A stretch of DNA of 22,579 bases, from positions 1 through 22,579 of the IMG/VR virus record IMGVR_UViG_3300044547_000415; one strand, 5' to 3'. Positions 1 to 5,286 of the stretch are shown one piece after another. A program made the position numbers and the translations under genes. The stretch's first letter is position 1, and each line of letters starts with the position of its first letter. The notes below the pieces were generated by a model. That model searched no databases. It was given only the letters and a program-made list of their open reading frames with translations, and was not told the DNA's origin. This stretch comes from a virus.

Positions 1-172
1 ACCCATCTAAATACCCTTTTGCATATTGAGCTTTTATCTCATAACTATTTTCTTTAGCAATTTCTTTACGCCAATAATCCTCAGACTGATTACGAATTGC
101 TTGATCAAATGATCCTAAAAGCATTCCTACTTGTGCATCTACATTTGGATTACGAAAGATATTAAATCTCAC
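1..172 (-). CDS. Hypothetical protein, 3' part beyond the window
   Basis: An open frame runs from a GTG start at 172 to the left edge with no stop, giving 57 visible residues beginning MRFNIFRNPNVD. An AGGA sequence lies 4 bases before the GTG, and the stop of the upstream gene is 6 bases away, so it continues the same operon. The visible part is charged and probably helical (SFDQAIRNQSEDYWRKEIAK), with no membrane segment or metal-binding motif. I do not recognise the family; length and function cannot be judged from this fragment. Confidence 0.6.
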   Translation of the reverse strand, partial: MRFNIFRNPNVDAQVGMLLGSFDQAIRNQSEDYWRKEIAKENSYEIKAQYAKGYLDG

Positions 173-178
173 CTATTC

Positions 179-550
179 CTACCCTCTTACAGCCCGTGAA
201 TCGCGTTCTTTAATTACTTTATCAGCACACTCTTGACAATAGCCAAAGTACCAATATTTATGTACGCGAATTTCTACATTTTTATCCCAGCCACTAGCAC
301 CGCAAAGTTCGCAAGTTTTAGAGGCATTAATTTCTGCTACTGTGACAATATCATCCATAATTTCACGACGAATATCACCGTAGGATATTTCAAGGGATTG
401 GTCATAGTAATATCTCAGACCACCAAACTTTTCTTTGATCTGAGAAATTTTATAATCAGGGTCAATATACTTTAGTTTCCTATGAGTATCATCAATGATA
501 CTCTTCCAACCGTCACTACACTCTAGGCCGTATGGTTCTGGGTAACTCAT
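179..550 (-). CDS. Conserved phage protein with C-terminal zinc-binding cysteines
   Basis: A 123-residue protein. I start it at ATG 550, which has AGGAG five bases upstream; a GTG two codons earlier sits almost on that Shine-Dalgarno site and is less likely. The N-terminal half carries CSDGWKSII and QIKEKFGGLRYYY, a pattern I recall from many small phage proteins of unknown function. The C-terminal half has CELCGASG and YCQEC, two CxxC pairs that could hold one zinc ion. It follows the preceding gene by 8 bases. The role is unknown; a nucleic-acid-binding accessory protein is a guess from the zinc motif. Confidence 0.85.
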   Translation of the reverse strand: MSYPEPYGLECSDGWKSIIDDTHRKLKYIDPDYKISQIKEKFGGLRYYYDQSLEISYGDIRREIMDDIVTVAEINASKTCELCGASGWDKNVEIRVHKYWYFGYCQECADKVIKERDSRAVRG

Positions 551-558
551 CTCCACTC

Positions 559-762
559 CTATACTCCGTTAAGTTCTTGTAGTTTTGCTATTGCAGAGTT
601 CCATCCGTCAGAGAACCCTTCATCATAAGTTTTATCTTTTCCATGACTCTTCTTGTCCTTATAATGATCTCTAACACTATCGATCAAATTACAATAGGCA
701 CAATTCTTTCGCTCTTTAATGTGTGGGTTTGGTGTTGGACAAAGACCATCATGCCCCTTCAT
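559..762 (-). CDS. Small Cys/His-containing hypothetical protein
   Basis: A 67-residue protein starting at ATG 762, which overlaps the end of the upstream gene by 14 bases. The N-terminus has CPTPNPH followed by CAYC near residues 8-24, a possible zinc site. The rest is charged and ends with a helix (YDEGFSDGWNSAIAKLQEL). Cys-led small proteins of this kind are common in actinobacteriophage accessory regions, but I cannot assign a function. Confidence 0.75.
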   Translation of the reverse strand: MKGHDGLCPTPNPHIKERKNCAYCNLIDSVRDHYKDKKSHGKDKTYDEGFSDGWNSAIAKLQELNGV

Positions 763-994
763 CTTGCATCTCTCTATCTCCTATAGTTACAAAATACATA
801 ACCTTAGACGATTCTACCATAGCCGTAGAACTTTTTCCTAAAAAAGTATGAGGAATAGACCACCAGCCCTGGTATCTAACAGGATTATTGCACACATCTT
901 TAATTACAATCGGTTTATTACCCTCAAGATATATCCAAAGGTCAGTAGTCTTATCTTCTTCTAAATAAAGATTAAGTTCTGCGTAGTCATGCAT
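749..994 (-). CDS. Small hypothetical protein
   Basis: An 81-residue protein, ATG 994, overlapping the upstream gene by 8 bases and the downstream start by 14. The sequence alternates short hydrophobic and polar stretches (LNLYLEEDKTTDLWIYLEG, KVMYFVTIGDRE), suggesting a small beta-rich fold. There is no membrane segment and no recognisable catalytic motif. Tight overlap on both sides supports a real gene in a polycistronic unit. Confidence 0.7.
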   Translation of the reverse strand: MHDYAELNLYLEEDKTTDLWIYLEGNKPIVIKDVCNNPVRYQGWWSIPHTFLGKSSTAMVESSKVMYFVTIGDREMQDEGA

Positions 995-1271
995 TTTTAT
1001 TCATTCTGTCCCATAAAACATCCATAAGCTCTTCATTGTCTACCTCGCCAGGATTAGAAAGACATTCTGAGATGAGCTTCCAAATACCCTCGCTTCTCTT
1101 GAAGTTCTTTATAGTTCCCTCACGCTCTCCATCAAGGTCATCTGAATAAACAAATACGTAATCCGAATAGTCAACGTCACCTTTACCATCGTTAGCCAAT
1201 ACAAACTTACCAATTGTTTTTGAATTATCTTCTTCCCCAAAGGGTACAAGATCTACTGTAACTCTAATCAT
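987..1271 (-). CDS. Conserved hypothetical protein (MIRVTVDLVP family)
   Basis: A 94-residue protein with a clear AGGAG six bases before ATG 1271. The N-terminus MIRVTVDLVPFGEEDNSKTI followed by FVLANDGKGD resembles a widespread small conserved hypothetical family that begins with this beta-strand pattern; family membership is from memory. The C-terminal half is helical and acidic. No enzymatic motif is visible. It lies 9 bases after the 135-residue gene and belongs to the transcript that appears to start at the promoter near 1700. Confidence 0.8.
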   Translation of the reverse strand: MIRVTVDLVPFGEEDNSKTIGKFVLANDGKGDVDYSDYVFVYSDDLDGEREGTIKNFKRSEGIWKLISECLSNPGEVDNEELMDVLWDRMNKNA

Positions 1272-1280
1272 AAAGGACTC

Positions 1281-1688
1281 CTAATCCCATAGTTCTGTAA
1301 AATGATCTGCTAACCAGTGTACACTAGCTTTGATATCTTTGTCAAGTACCCCGCCAGATTTTTTGACATCTTCTTCATCCCAAGCAAGGCCATTGTTTAG
1401 ATATTGTGTGAAAATTGAAATGTGGTTTAAATAATCAGCATCTCTTCTAATCACCATGGACTCTACATCAGTGCCATACATGTCGTCATCGTCTTTATAG
1501 GCCATTGACACGCCAATTCCACTATCTATATACCATTGTAGAACTCCTGCAAATACTCCTGCTAAATAGGTGTCTGCGTTCCACATGTCTCTATCACTGT
1601 AACCTCGCGTAATGCGTTGATACCACCACTTGGGGGTACGAATGGCATTACGAATACTTCTTTTAATCGATAGGTATTCTTTGTTCAT
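1281..1688 (-). CDS. Conserved phage protein, apparently leaderless
   Basis: A 135-residue protein. The basic N-terminus with TPKWWYQRITRGYSDRDMWN followed by DTYLAGVFAGVLQWY matches a phage hypothetical family I recall with a WW-x(4)-RG-x(2)-D-x(2)-W signature. No role is known to me. The start at ATG 1688 lacks a convincing Shine-Dalgarno sequence, but a -35 TTGACA and -10 TAGACT place the likely transcription start on the ATG itself. The gene therefore looks translated from a leaderless mRNA and heads the operon 1688 to the left edge. Confidence 0.85.
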   Translation of the reverse strand: MNKEYLSIKRSIRNAIRTPKWWYQRITRGYSDRDMWNADTYLAGVFAGVLQWYIDSGIGVSMAYKDDDDMYGTDVESMVIRRDADYLNHISIFTQYLNNGLAWDEEDVKKSGGVLDKDIKASVHWLADHFTELWD

Positions 1689-1694
1689 GCCTAA

Positions 1695-1723
1695 AGTCTA
1701 CTCTTCTTTGTTAGATGTGTCAA
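1695..1723 (-). promoter_or_regulatory. Sigma70-like promoter giving a leaderless transcript
   Basis: The minus strand reads TTGACA (1723-1718), a 17-base spacer, then TAGACT (1700-1695), then six bases and the ATG at 1688. The -35 is a perfect consensus; the -10 fits TAnnnT. It lies inside the last codons of the upstream 38-residue gene. Expected initiation coincides with the A of ATG. Confidence 0.65.
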
Positions 1724-1814
1724 GATACGTTAGTGGAGTAACTTTTCTTTTCTTCCATTTAAGAACCATAGAGCCGTCTTTTCCTATTTTCCATTTACCT
1801 GAAAACTCCTTCAT
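1698..1814 (-). CDS. Basic 38-residue protein
   Basis: ATG 1814 to TAG 1698, 38 residues beginning MKEFSGKWKIGKDGSM, with a Lys/Trp-rich centre (LKWKKRKVTP). A strong AGGAGG lies five bases before the ATG, supporting translation despite the small size. It is preceded by the symmetrical element at 1815-1864, whose proximal arm covers part of the Shine-Dalgarno sequence. No family is recognised; a small nucleic-acid-binding peptide is possible from its charge, but this is only a guess. Confidence 0.6.
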   Translation of the reverse strand: MKEFSGKWKIGKDGSMVLKWKKRKVTPLTYLDTSNKEE

Positions 1815-1864
1815 GTTAACCTCCTGTTAATGTAGTAAAATTACTATAACATACCAAGGTTAAC
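1815..1864 (-). promoter_or_regulatory. Concentric dyad over an extended -10 promoter and Shine-Dalgarno site
   Basis: Outer arms GTTAACCT/AGGTTAAC (1857-1864 and 1815-1822) and inner arms TAGTAA/TTACTA (1833-1846) are both perfect and share one centre at 1839.5. On the minus strand the inner arm overlaps a TGTTATAGT extended -10 (1851-1843), and the outer proximal arm overlaps AGGAGG. A second possible promoter is TTGGTA (1857-1852) with TACATT (1834-1829), 17-base spacer. This suits an operator or an RNA structure controlling the 38-residue gene. On the plus strand it is followed by a T-run (1870-1877), so a terminator of opposite transcription is an alternative. Confidence 0.5.
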
Positions 1865-1875
1865 AAATCTTTTTT

Positions 1876-2022
1876 TTATGAAGCGTTTCTCAGTCCGTTC
1901 TTTATAAAATAAGATAGCTCGTTGCAATCATCACACGGATCAATTGAATGTTCACATGCCCAAACTATTTCTTTAGATATTCTTTCTCTCCAGTAGATTT
2001 CTGGATCTCCGTCTTTTCTCAT
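1876..2022 (-). CDS. 48-residue Cys-containing protein
   Basis: ATG 2022 to TAA 1876. The Shine-Dalgarno sequence is GGGG ending about five bases before the ATG. The protein begins MRKDGDPEIYWRERISKEIV and carries C23, H25, C30 and C33 (WACEHSIDPCDDC), which could bind a metal ion. It is charged and soluble. The start, ribosome-binding site and Cys motif together make it more than a chance frame. Function unknown; it resembles other one-zinc-site phage micro-proteins in this region. Confidence 0.6.
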   Translation of the reverse strand: MRKDGDPEIYWRERISKEIVWACEHSIDPCDDCNELSYFIKNGLRNAS

Positions 2023-2044
2023 AACTACCCCTGAAAAATGATCT

Positions 2045-2072
2045 CACATAAACATGTGGCAGTTATATTATA
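2045..2072 (-). promoter_or_regulatory. Possible promoter -10 and leader hairpin
   Basis: TATAAT on the minus strand at 2072-2067 is followed by a perfect 5-bp stem CACAT/ATGTG with a GTTT loop (2058-2045), then the Shine-Dalgarno and ATG of the 48-residue gene. No good -35 is found at 16-18 bases; TTGACG occurs but 22 bases away. If used, the mRNA would have a leader of roughly 38 bases. Confidence 0.35.
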
Positions 2073-2080
2073 CCTCTTAG

Positions 2081-2146
2081 TTAATCATCATCTTCGTCAA
2101 TATTCTCAATATTATGGATTAGATATAGATCTTTCATCTTACCCAT
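2081..2146 (-). CDS. 21-residue acidic micro-ORF
   Basis: ATG 2146 overlaps the TAA of the 102-residue gene as TAATG, and the frame ends at TAA 2081. The peptide begins MGKMKDLYLIHNIEN and ends in DEDDD. The TAATG junction is the same coupling used at several certain gene pairs in this window, which is the main support. It could be a real micro-protein or only a terminal re-initiation product. Confidence 0.4.
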   Translation of the reverse strand: MGKMKDLYLIHNIENIDEDDD

Positions 2147-2454
2147 TATAGATACCCATTTTTCTTCCACTCTGAGTAGCCCAAAGAATCTTCAGGAAGA
2201 GATTTGTCTTGTACTAGAGGTACTTTGTTTGTTGAATAGGTGACTGATGCTTCCTTATGCTTATCAGTCTTTGCCTCATGTTCTCTCCGAATTGCCCAAT
2301 CCAATGCTGATGCAATGCTTTCTGCGGTAGATGTAAAAGCACTTACAATATCTCCAGGGTGATTCTTACTACCCTTCTTAAAATAATTCTGTTCATGAAG
2401 ACTATCCACTACCATTGCAGCAAACTCTTCTGTTGTCATATATAAATTACTCAT
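2146..2454 (-). CDS. Hypothetical protein, 102 residues
   Basis: ATG 2454 is preceded by GGAG with a short AATA spacer. The first 60 residues look alpha-helical (TTEEFAAMVVDSLHEQN, STAESIASALDWAIRREHEA); the rest is polar with a SEWKKNGYL end. No metal, membrane or catalytic motif is visible. It is followed through a TAATG overlap by a 21-residue micro-ORF. Not recognised. Confidence 0.75.
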   Translation of the reverse strand: MSNLYMTTEEFAAMVVDSLHEQNYFKKGSKNHPGDIVSAFTSTAESIASALDWAIRREHEAKTDKHKEASVTYSTNKVPLVQDKSLPEDSLGYSEWKKNGYL

Positions 2455-2474
2455 TATTCTCCAAGGTTTAGGTT

Positions 2475-2500
2475 AGTTGCTATCCGCTAGAAACGCAACT
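2475..2500 (-). other. Small intergenic inverted repeat
   Basis: AGTTGC and GCAACT are perfect 6-bp arms (2475-2480, 2495-2500) around a 14-base loop in the gap between the 60-residue and 102-residue genes. No T-run follows on the minus strand, so it is not a good intrinsic terminator; it may be a processing hairpin or chance. Confidence 0.25.
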
Positions 2501-2505
2501 TTCTC

Positions 2506-2688
2506 TCATACAATTTGTGTTTTTTGTGTTTGGGAAAGTGTGTGACATGTGCATCCACATAGTCCATGTCTAAATTGATAAGGACATGTTTCATGATCTT
2601 TTGTCATACACCACCCAGAGGGTTGGGTCATTTGTCTATCTGGTGTATCTTGAAAGAGATTTGCTTCCTCTTTCCTTCTACTTGTCAT
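2506..2688 (-). CDS. Cys/His-rich 60-residue protein
   Basis: ATG 2688 to TGA 2506. The C-terminal half is dense in possible zinc ligands: C27, H32, C35, H41, C44, C46, C48, H49 (GWCMTKDHETCPY and GLCGCTCH). This resembles small actinophage proteins with a C-x-C-x-CH ending. It overlaps the 26-residue micro-ORF by 11 bases and has no obvious Shine-Dalgarno of its own, so coupled translation is likely. Met20 is an alternative start that would keep all ligands. Function unknown. Confidence 0.7.
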   Translation of the reverse strand: MTSRRKEEANLFQDTPDRQMTQPSGWCMTKDHETCPYQFRHGLCGCTCHTLSQTQKTQIV

Positions 2689-2758
2689 TTATGCTATTAA
2701 ACTTATGCTCAAAGTAGCTGTCGATTCCATCCATCTCATTCTCCTTCTCTAGGTTCAT
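2678..2758 (-). CDS. 26-residue leaderless micro-ORF
   Basis: ATG 2758 to TAG 2678, beginning MNLEKENEMDGIDSYF. The ATG is six bases after a -10 TATTAT that has a perfect TTGACA at 17 bases, so transcription should begin on the ATG. An inner ATG (residue 9) has AAGGAG six bases upstream, so the same mRNA may also be initiated by a Shine-Dalgarno route. It ends inside the next gene's start. It may be a true peptide or a leader coupling translation to the Cys-rich gene. Confidence 0.5.
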   Translation of the reverse strand: MNLEKENEMDGIDSYFEHKFNSINDK

Positions 2759-2764
2759 ATACAT

Positions 2765-2793
2765 ATAATACTAGGCTGCTTTTAGTTTGTCAA
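2765..2793 (-). promoter_or_regulatory. Sigma70-like promoter giving a leaderless transcript
   Basis: The minus strand has TTGACA (2793-2788), 17 bases, TATTAT (2770-2765), then six bases before ATG 2758. It lies in the end of the glycosylase gene. Both boxes and the spacing are near consensus, making this among the best promoter matches in the window. Confidence 0.75.
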
Positions 2794-3268
2794 TACTTTT
2801 AGAGAAAAAATCTTCACTTTTATGAGTAGGCCAATAGTAGTTACACTTGTCACAACAAGAAATAAAACTATCAAACATAAACTCTGCATAATATTCTGGA
2901 TCTTTACGATATAGATTATTACGATGGGATTGATGAATTCTCTTATCTCCCCACCAAGCTGGCATAACTATATTGTTTCCACGATTCCAATTGTTGTTAT
3001 GTATTTCTAATATAGCATTCCAATTTTTATCTGTCTTGATTCCGCGATGAACGCATTCGTCTTTGATTGCTTTAAGATATGAAAACAGTCCCATATCATA
3101 ATTTTTCCACATTAGTACTGCTGGATGCCGTACCCAAGCACCTTGGGTTCTACCAGAGGACAATATGTTATATATTTGTCTTCCTTCTAATAATTGTTTC
3201 AATAGTCTTTTATTATCTAGGACTGATGCTGATTTTATAATATTATCGAACGGAACAAAAGTTTGAAT
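2771..3268 (-). CDS. Pyrimidine-dimer DNA glycosylase family protein, ATT start
   Basis: The protein has RHPAVLMWKNY, RGIKTDKNW, PAWWGDKRIHQSHRNNLYRK and DPEYY, the signature of the actinobacterial family annotated MSMEG_6728 / pyrimidine dimer DNA glycosylase-endonuclease V (from memory). Such enzymes excise UV-damaged bases. Family members begin close to MQTFLP followed by a VLD-x(2)-RL-x-KQ stretch. The frame encodes I-QTFVPFDNIIKS and VLDNKRLLKQLLEG upstream of the first ordinary start (TTG 3202). The in-frame TAG of the HNH gene at 3272-3274 blocks further extension, so the full N-terminus can start only at ATT 3268 or ATC 3271. AAGGAG lies six bases before ATT. This gives 165 residues. 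Confidence 0.8.
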   Translation of the reverse strand: MQTFVPFDNIIKSASVLDNKRLLKQLLEGRQIYNILSSGRTQGAWVRHPAVLMWKNYDMGLFSYLKAIKDECVHRGIKTDKNWNAILEIHNNNWNRGNNIVMPAWWGDKRIHQSHRNNLYRKDPEYYAEFMFDSFISCCDKCNYYWPTHKSEDFFSKSIDKLKAA

Positions 3269-3271
3269 GAT

Positions 3272-3742
3272 CTACTCCTTTGGTTGTAGTGTACGACTAT
3301 CATATCCTAGTGACTCAATAAAGTCAACAAGTCGATTTATCTCTGTTTCATAATATTTAGATATTTGCATTCTTTTTATATTTTCGGACCTGCTTACTGG
3401 CTCAAGGTGGCTTGGCTCAATACATAGCTTATTTCTACATAAATGATCCAAGGTGTCGTGACGACCTATTTCTTCAATCATTATTTTGTAATAGATACGA
3501 TGAACTAAATAATTTATATATTTCCATTTGACATTTGGATAGCCACCAGTATCAACATGACCAGTCCAAACCAAACATCCATTATCATTTCTTATAGACT
3601 TTCTTTCTATTCTTTCTTTTAAGGTTTCTTGAGTTTTGAGTGGCGACAATTCCTTGCTTCTCTTTATTTGCATTCGGTGACCCGAGCAATAACCGATTGA
3701 AGATGATTTTGGCAGTTCGCAATTTTCAAACATACACTTCAT
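3272..3742 (-). CDS. HNH endonuclease with N-terminal zinc motif
   Basis: A 156-residue protein. Residues 3-22 (C3, C8, C19, H22) may form a small zinc finger. The HNH_3-like core follows: CLVWTG at 56-61, VHRIYY near 80, LDHLCRNKLCIEPSHLEPVS from about 98 and NIKR at 121. D99/H100 and H112 fit the active site, and C102/C107 a structural zinc. It probably nicks or cuts DNA, as a free-standing homing-type or packaging-related nuclease. ATG 3742 is six bases after TATAAT, so the transcript appears leaderless. Its stop codon overlaps the Shine-Dalgarno region of the glycosylase gene, tying the two DNA-active proteins together. Confidence 0.9.
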   Translation of the reverse strand: MKCMFENCELPKSSSIGYCSGHRMQIKRSKELSPLKTQETLKERIERKSIRNDNGCLVWTGHVDTGGYPNVKWKYINYLVHRIYYKIMIEEIGRHDTLDHLCRNKLCIEPSHLEPVSRSENIKRMQISKYYETEINRLVDFIESLGYDSRTLQPKE

Positions 3743-3748
3743 TTAACT

Positions 3749-3778
3749 ATTATAGCATATCTTTCAACCAGCAGTCAA
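3749..3778 (-). promoter_or_regulatory. Sigma70-like promoter giving a leaderless transcript
   Basis: TTGACT (3778-3773), an 18-base spacer and a perfect TATAAT (3754-3749) are followed by six bases and ATG 3742 of the HNH gene. The -35 overlaps the final codons of the zinc-ribbon gene. No Shine-Dalgarno sequence can fit between the -10 box and the ATG in the transcript. Confidence 0.75.
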
Positions 3779-3957
3779 TCTCTTTCTATAAGATCTAATG
3801 GAGTTGGAGCTGTTAGCTTAGTCTGACAGTAAGCACACTCACAGTCAAGTAAATATCCTATAATTTCATAATCTTCATCAAACTGAACTTGGACAGTAAA
3901 TAAATCTGATCCACATTTAACGCACACCCTAGTTGGTATGCCCCTGCAATCTAGCAT
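3775..3957 (-). CDS. Small zinc-ribbon protein
   Basis: I start it at ATG 3957, preceded by GAAGGG at 8 bases, rather than at the TTG two codons upstream. The 60-residue protein has C12-x2-C15 (VCVKCGSDLF) and, after an acidic beta-strand segment (VQFDEDYEIIGYLLD), C41-x2-C44 (CAYC). This is a simple zinc ribbon of a type frequent in actinophages. It is two bases beyond the 19-residue micro-ORF and shares its promoter. A DNA- or RNA-binding role is usual for the fold, but nothing specific can be said. Confidence 0.8.
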   Translation of the reverse strand: MLDCRGIPTRVCVKCGSDLFTVQVQFDEDYEIIGYLLDCECAYCQTKLTAPTPLDLIERD

Positions 3958-3959
3958 GA

Positions 3960-4019
3960 TCAATACCCTTCGTAATATGATAGAAGAAAATCTTCATCAT
4001 CATAGTATGATTCGTCCAT
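3960..4019 (-). CDS. 19-residue leaderless micro-ORF
   Basis: ATG 4019 to TGA 3960 encodes an acidic, tyrosine-rich peptide (MDESYYDDEDFLLSYYEGY). The ATG is seven bases after TAAAAT of a consensus promoter, so it would be the first codon of a leaderless mRNA. Its end carries the GAAGGG Shine-Dalgarno of the zinc-ribbon gene, so ribosomes finishing here could pass directly to that gene. Whether the peptide acts, or only delivers ribosomes, cannot be told from sequence. Confidence 0.45.
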   Translation of the reverse strand: MDESYYDDEDFLLSYYEGY

Positions 4020-4026
4020 TTTCCTA

Positions 4027-4055
4027 ATTTTACAGGAATTATATCTTATTGTCAA
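4027..4055 (-). promoter_or_regulatory. Consensus promoter at the end of the endonuclease VII gene
   Basis: TTGACA (4055-4050), 17-base spacer, TAAAAT (4032-4027), then seven bases to ATG 4019. The -35 overlaps the stop region of the upstream gene. This is the first of the closely spaced promoters that serve the left accessory region. Confidence 0.75.
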
Positions 4056-4492
4056 GACTGATTTAATAAATAAAGGATAGCTCTTTGTAAAGAACTTATT
4101 TCATCTTTAAACCCGCCAAGAGATGTATTGCACAAGCTGCACAATAGACCTCTAACTTCTCCTGTGGCATGATCATGATCTACAACAAGATCTTTTTTGT
4201 TTTGACAGATCCAGCACTTGCCTTCTTGCTCAACAAAGATCTCTGTGTATTTTGCTAATGTTATATTGTATTTTCTCTTTAAATACTTTTCTCTTACGGC
4301 TTCTGGATCTCTAGCTTTTTCTCTACGCATTCTATCTTTACGTTGTTTGTTGTCACATGCCCTGCACTCTGGCCTAATTTCTCCAGGTTTAGTAGAATTT
4401 TTTGCAAACTCAAGCTCAGAAAGAATTCTTTTACACACATAGCAGTATTTTTCTGTAGGTGCTGGAAACAAAACTTCCTGATAGCTTTCCAT
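4052..4492 (-). CDS. Recombination endonuclease VII family nuclease
   Basis: A 146-residue protein. The N-terminal zinc motif uses C17, C20, C43 and C46. The C-terminal His-Me finger has CWIC (93-96), VVDHDHATGEVRGLLCSLCN (103-122) and a conserved SLGG. This is the T4 endonuclease VII (gp49) family signature; those enzymes resolve branched DNA, while short phage copies may instead act as free-standing HNH nucleases. ATG 4492 overlaps the stop of the glycosyltransferase gene as TAATG. The promoter for the next transcription unit begins in its last codons. Confidence 0.9.
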   Translation of the reverse strand: MESYQEVLFPAPTEKYCYVCKRILSELEFAKNSTKPGEIRPECRACDNKQRKDRMRREKARDPEAVREKYLKRKYNITLAKYTEIFVEQEGKCWICQNKKDLVVDHDHATGEVRGLLCSLCNTSLGGFKDEISSLQRAILYLLNQS

Positions 4493-5286
4493 TACATTAA
4501 ATTCCTATTTGGAATCTTTCTGTTTTCTACACTAAGCAATTCTCCTCTATGCTGTGCCTGCAAATCTTTTCTTACCCATGTCATTCCATAGGTATCTTCT
4601 AGATTTTCGACACCCTCGCGGCGTTTTAATCTTTCAGCCATGGACTGGAATGTTGGATCATCACTAAGATTTAGGTTTGCATTATGAGACCATGGCAAGT
4701 CGTAGTAAGCTGGTGCGTTGACTAAAAGCATTCCCGCAGTGTTCCAATGCTCCTCCAACCTAGGACTTGCATTTATTAATTTTCCAGTGAGGCCGTAAGC
4801 AGGAACTGAGACACTAACTAATGGATGATCGACCTCTAGCATTCCACCTATCAGTTCTGGCTGAAGAATCATATCTGAATCTACATAAAGAATAGCATCG
4901 TAACTAACAACACCTTCTTGTGGTGTTGCTTCTCCCCAATGGTGACCAGACATAACTCTTCTTCTTTGAGCAAACTCACGAATAAGATTACGACCAGTCT
5001 CTATTCTTATCCACCTATTTTGTGATGTTACTTCAGACTGCATATCATTTATAGAGTATGTCCAATAGTCCCCTGACACCTCCTTAAGGGCATCAATAAC
5101 TCTTCCGAATGGTTCTAGACCTCTTTCATCCAATTCAAATGATGCAAAAAATTTAGTATTAGGGAACTTTTCCATAATAGAAAGTCTGTTGTCTAGCCAC
5201 GACATGTCCTCGTTTTTATCACACTTCCAACCTACAAGTGGTGTTCCAATTACAAAGTGCTTACTGTAATCTATTTCCTTAAACAT
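4492..5286 (-). CDS. Glycosyltransferase with DxD motif (GT-A-like)
   Basis: A 264-residue protein. YDAILYVDSDMILQPELIGG at 129-148 carries the D136-S-D138 motif that binds Mn2+ and the nucleotide-sugar in GT-A enzymes. Upstream RNLIREFA is a typical helix before it, and AGMLLVNAPAYYDLPW and DDPTFQSMAERL fit acceptor-side motifs. There is no signal peptide or membrane segment, so it should act in the cytoplasm. AGGAG lies five bases before ATG 5286. It closes the glycan cassette and is coupled to endonuclease VII. Donor and acceptor are unknown. Confidence 0.85.
   Translation of the reverse strand: MFKEIDYSKHFVIGTPLVGWKCDKNEDMSWLDNRLSIMEKFPNTKFFASFELDERGLEPFGRVIDALKEVSGDYWTYSINDMQSEVTSQNRWIRIETGRNLIREFAQRRRVMSGHHWGEATPQEGVVSYDAILYVDSDMILQPELIGGMLEVDHPLVSVSVPAYGLTGKLINASPRLEEHWNTAGMLLVNAPAYYDLPWSHNANLNLSDDPTFQSMAERLKRREGVENLEDTYGMTWVRKDLQAQHRGELLSVENRKIPNRNLM

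Noticed and set aside
233-1830. Plus-strand frames at 233-475 and 1630-1830
   Set aside because: They lie opposite well-supported minus-strand genes or the small genes near 1700-1814, have no ribosome-binding site and show no recognisable protein pattern.
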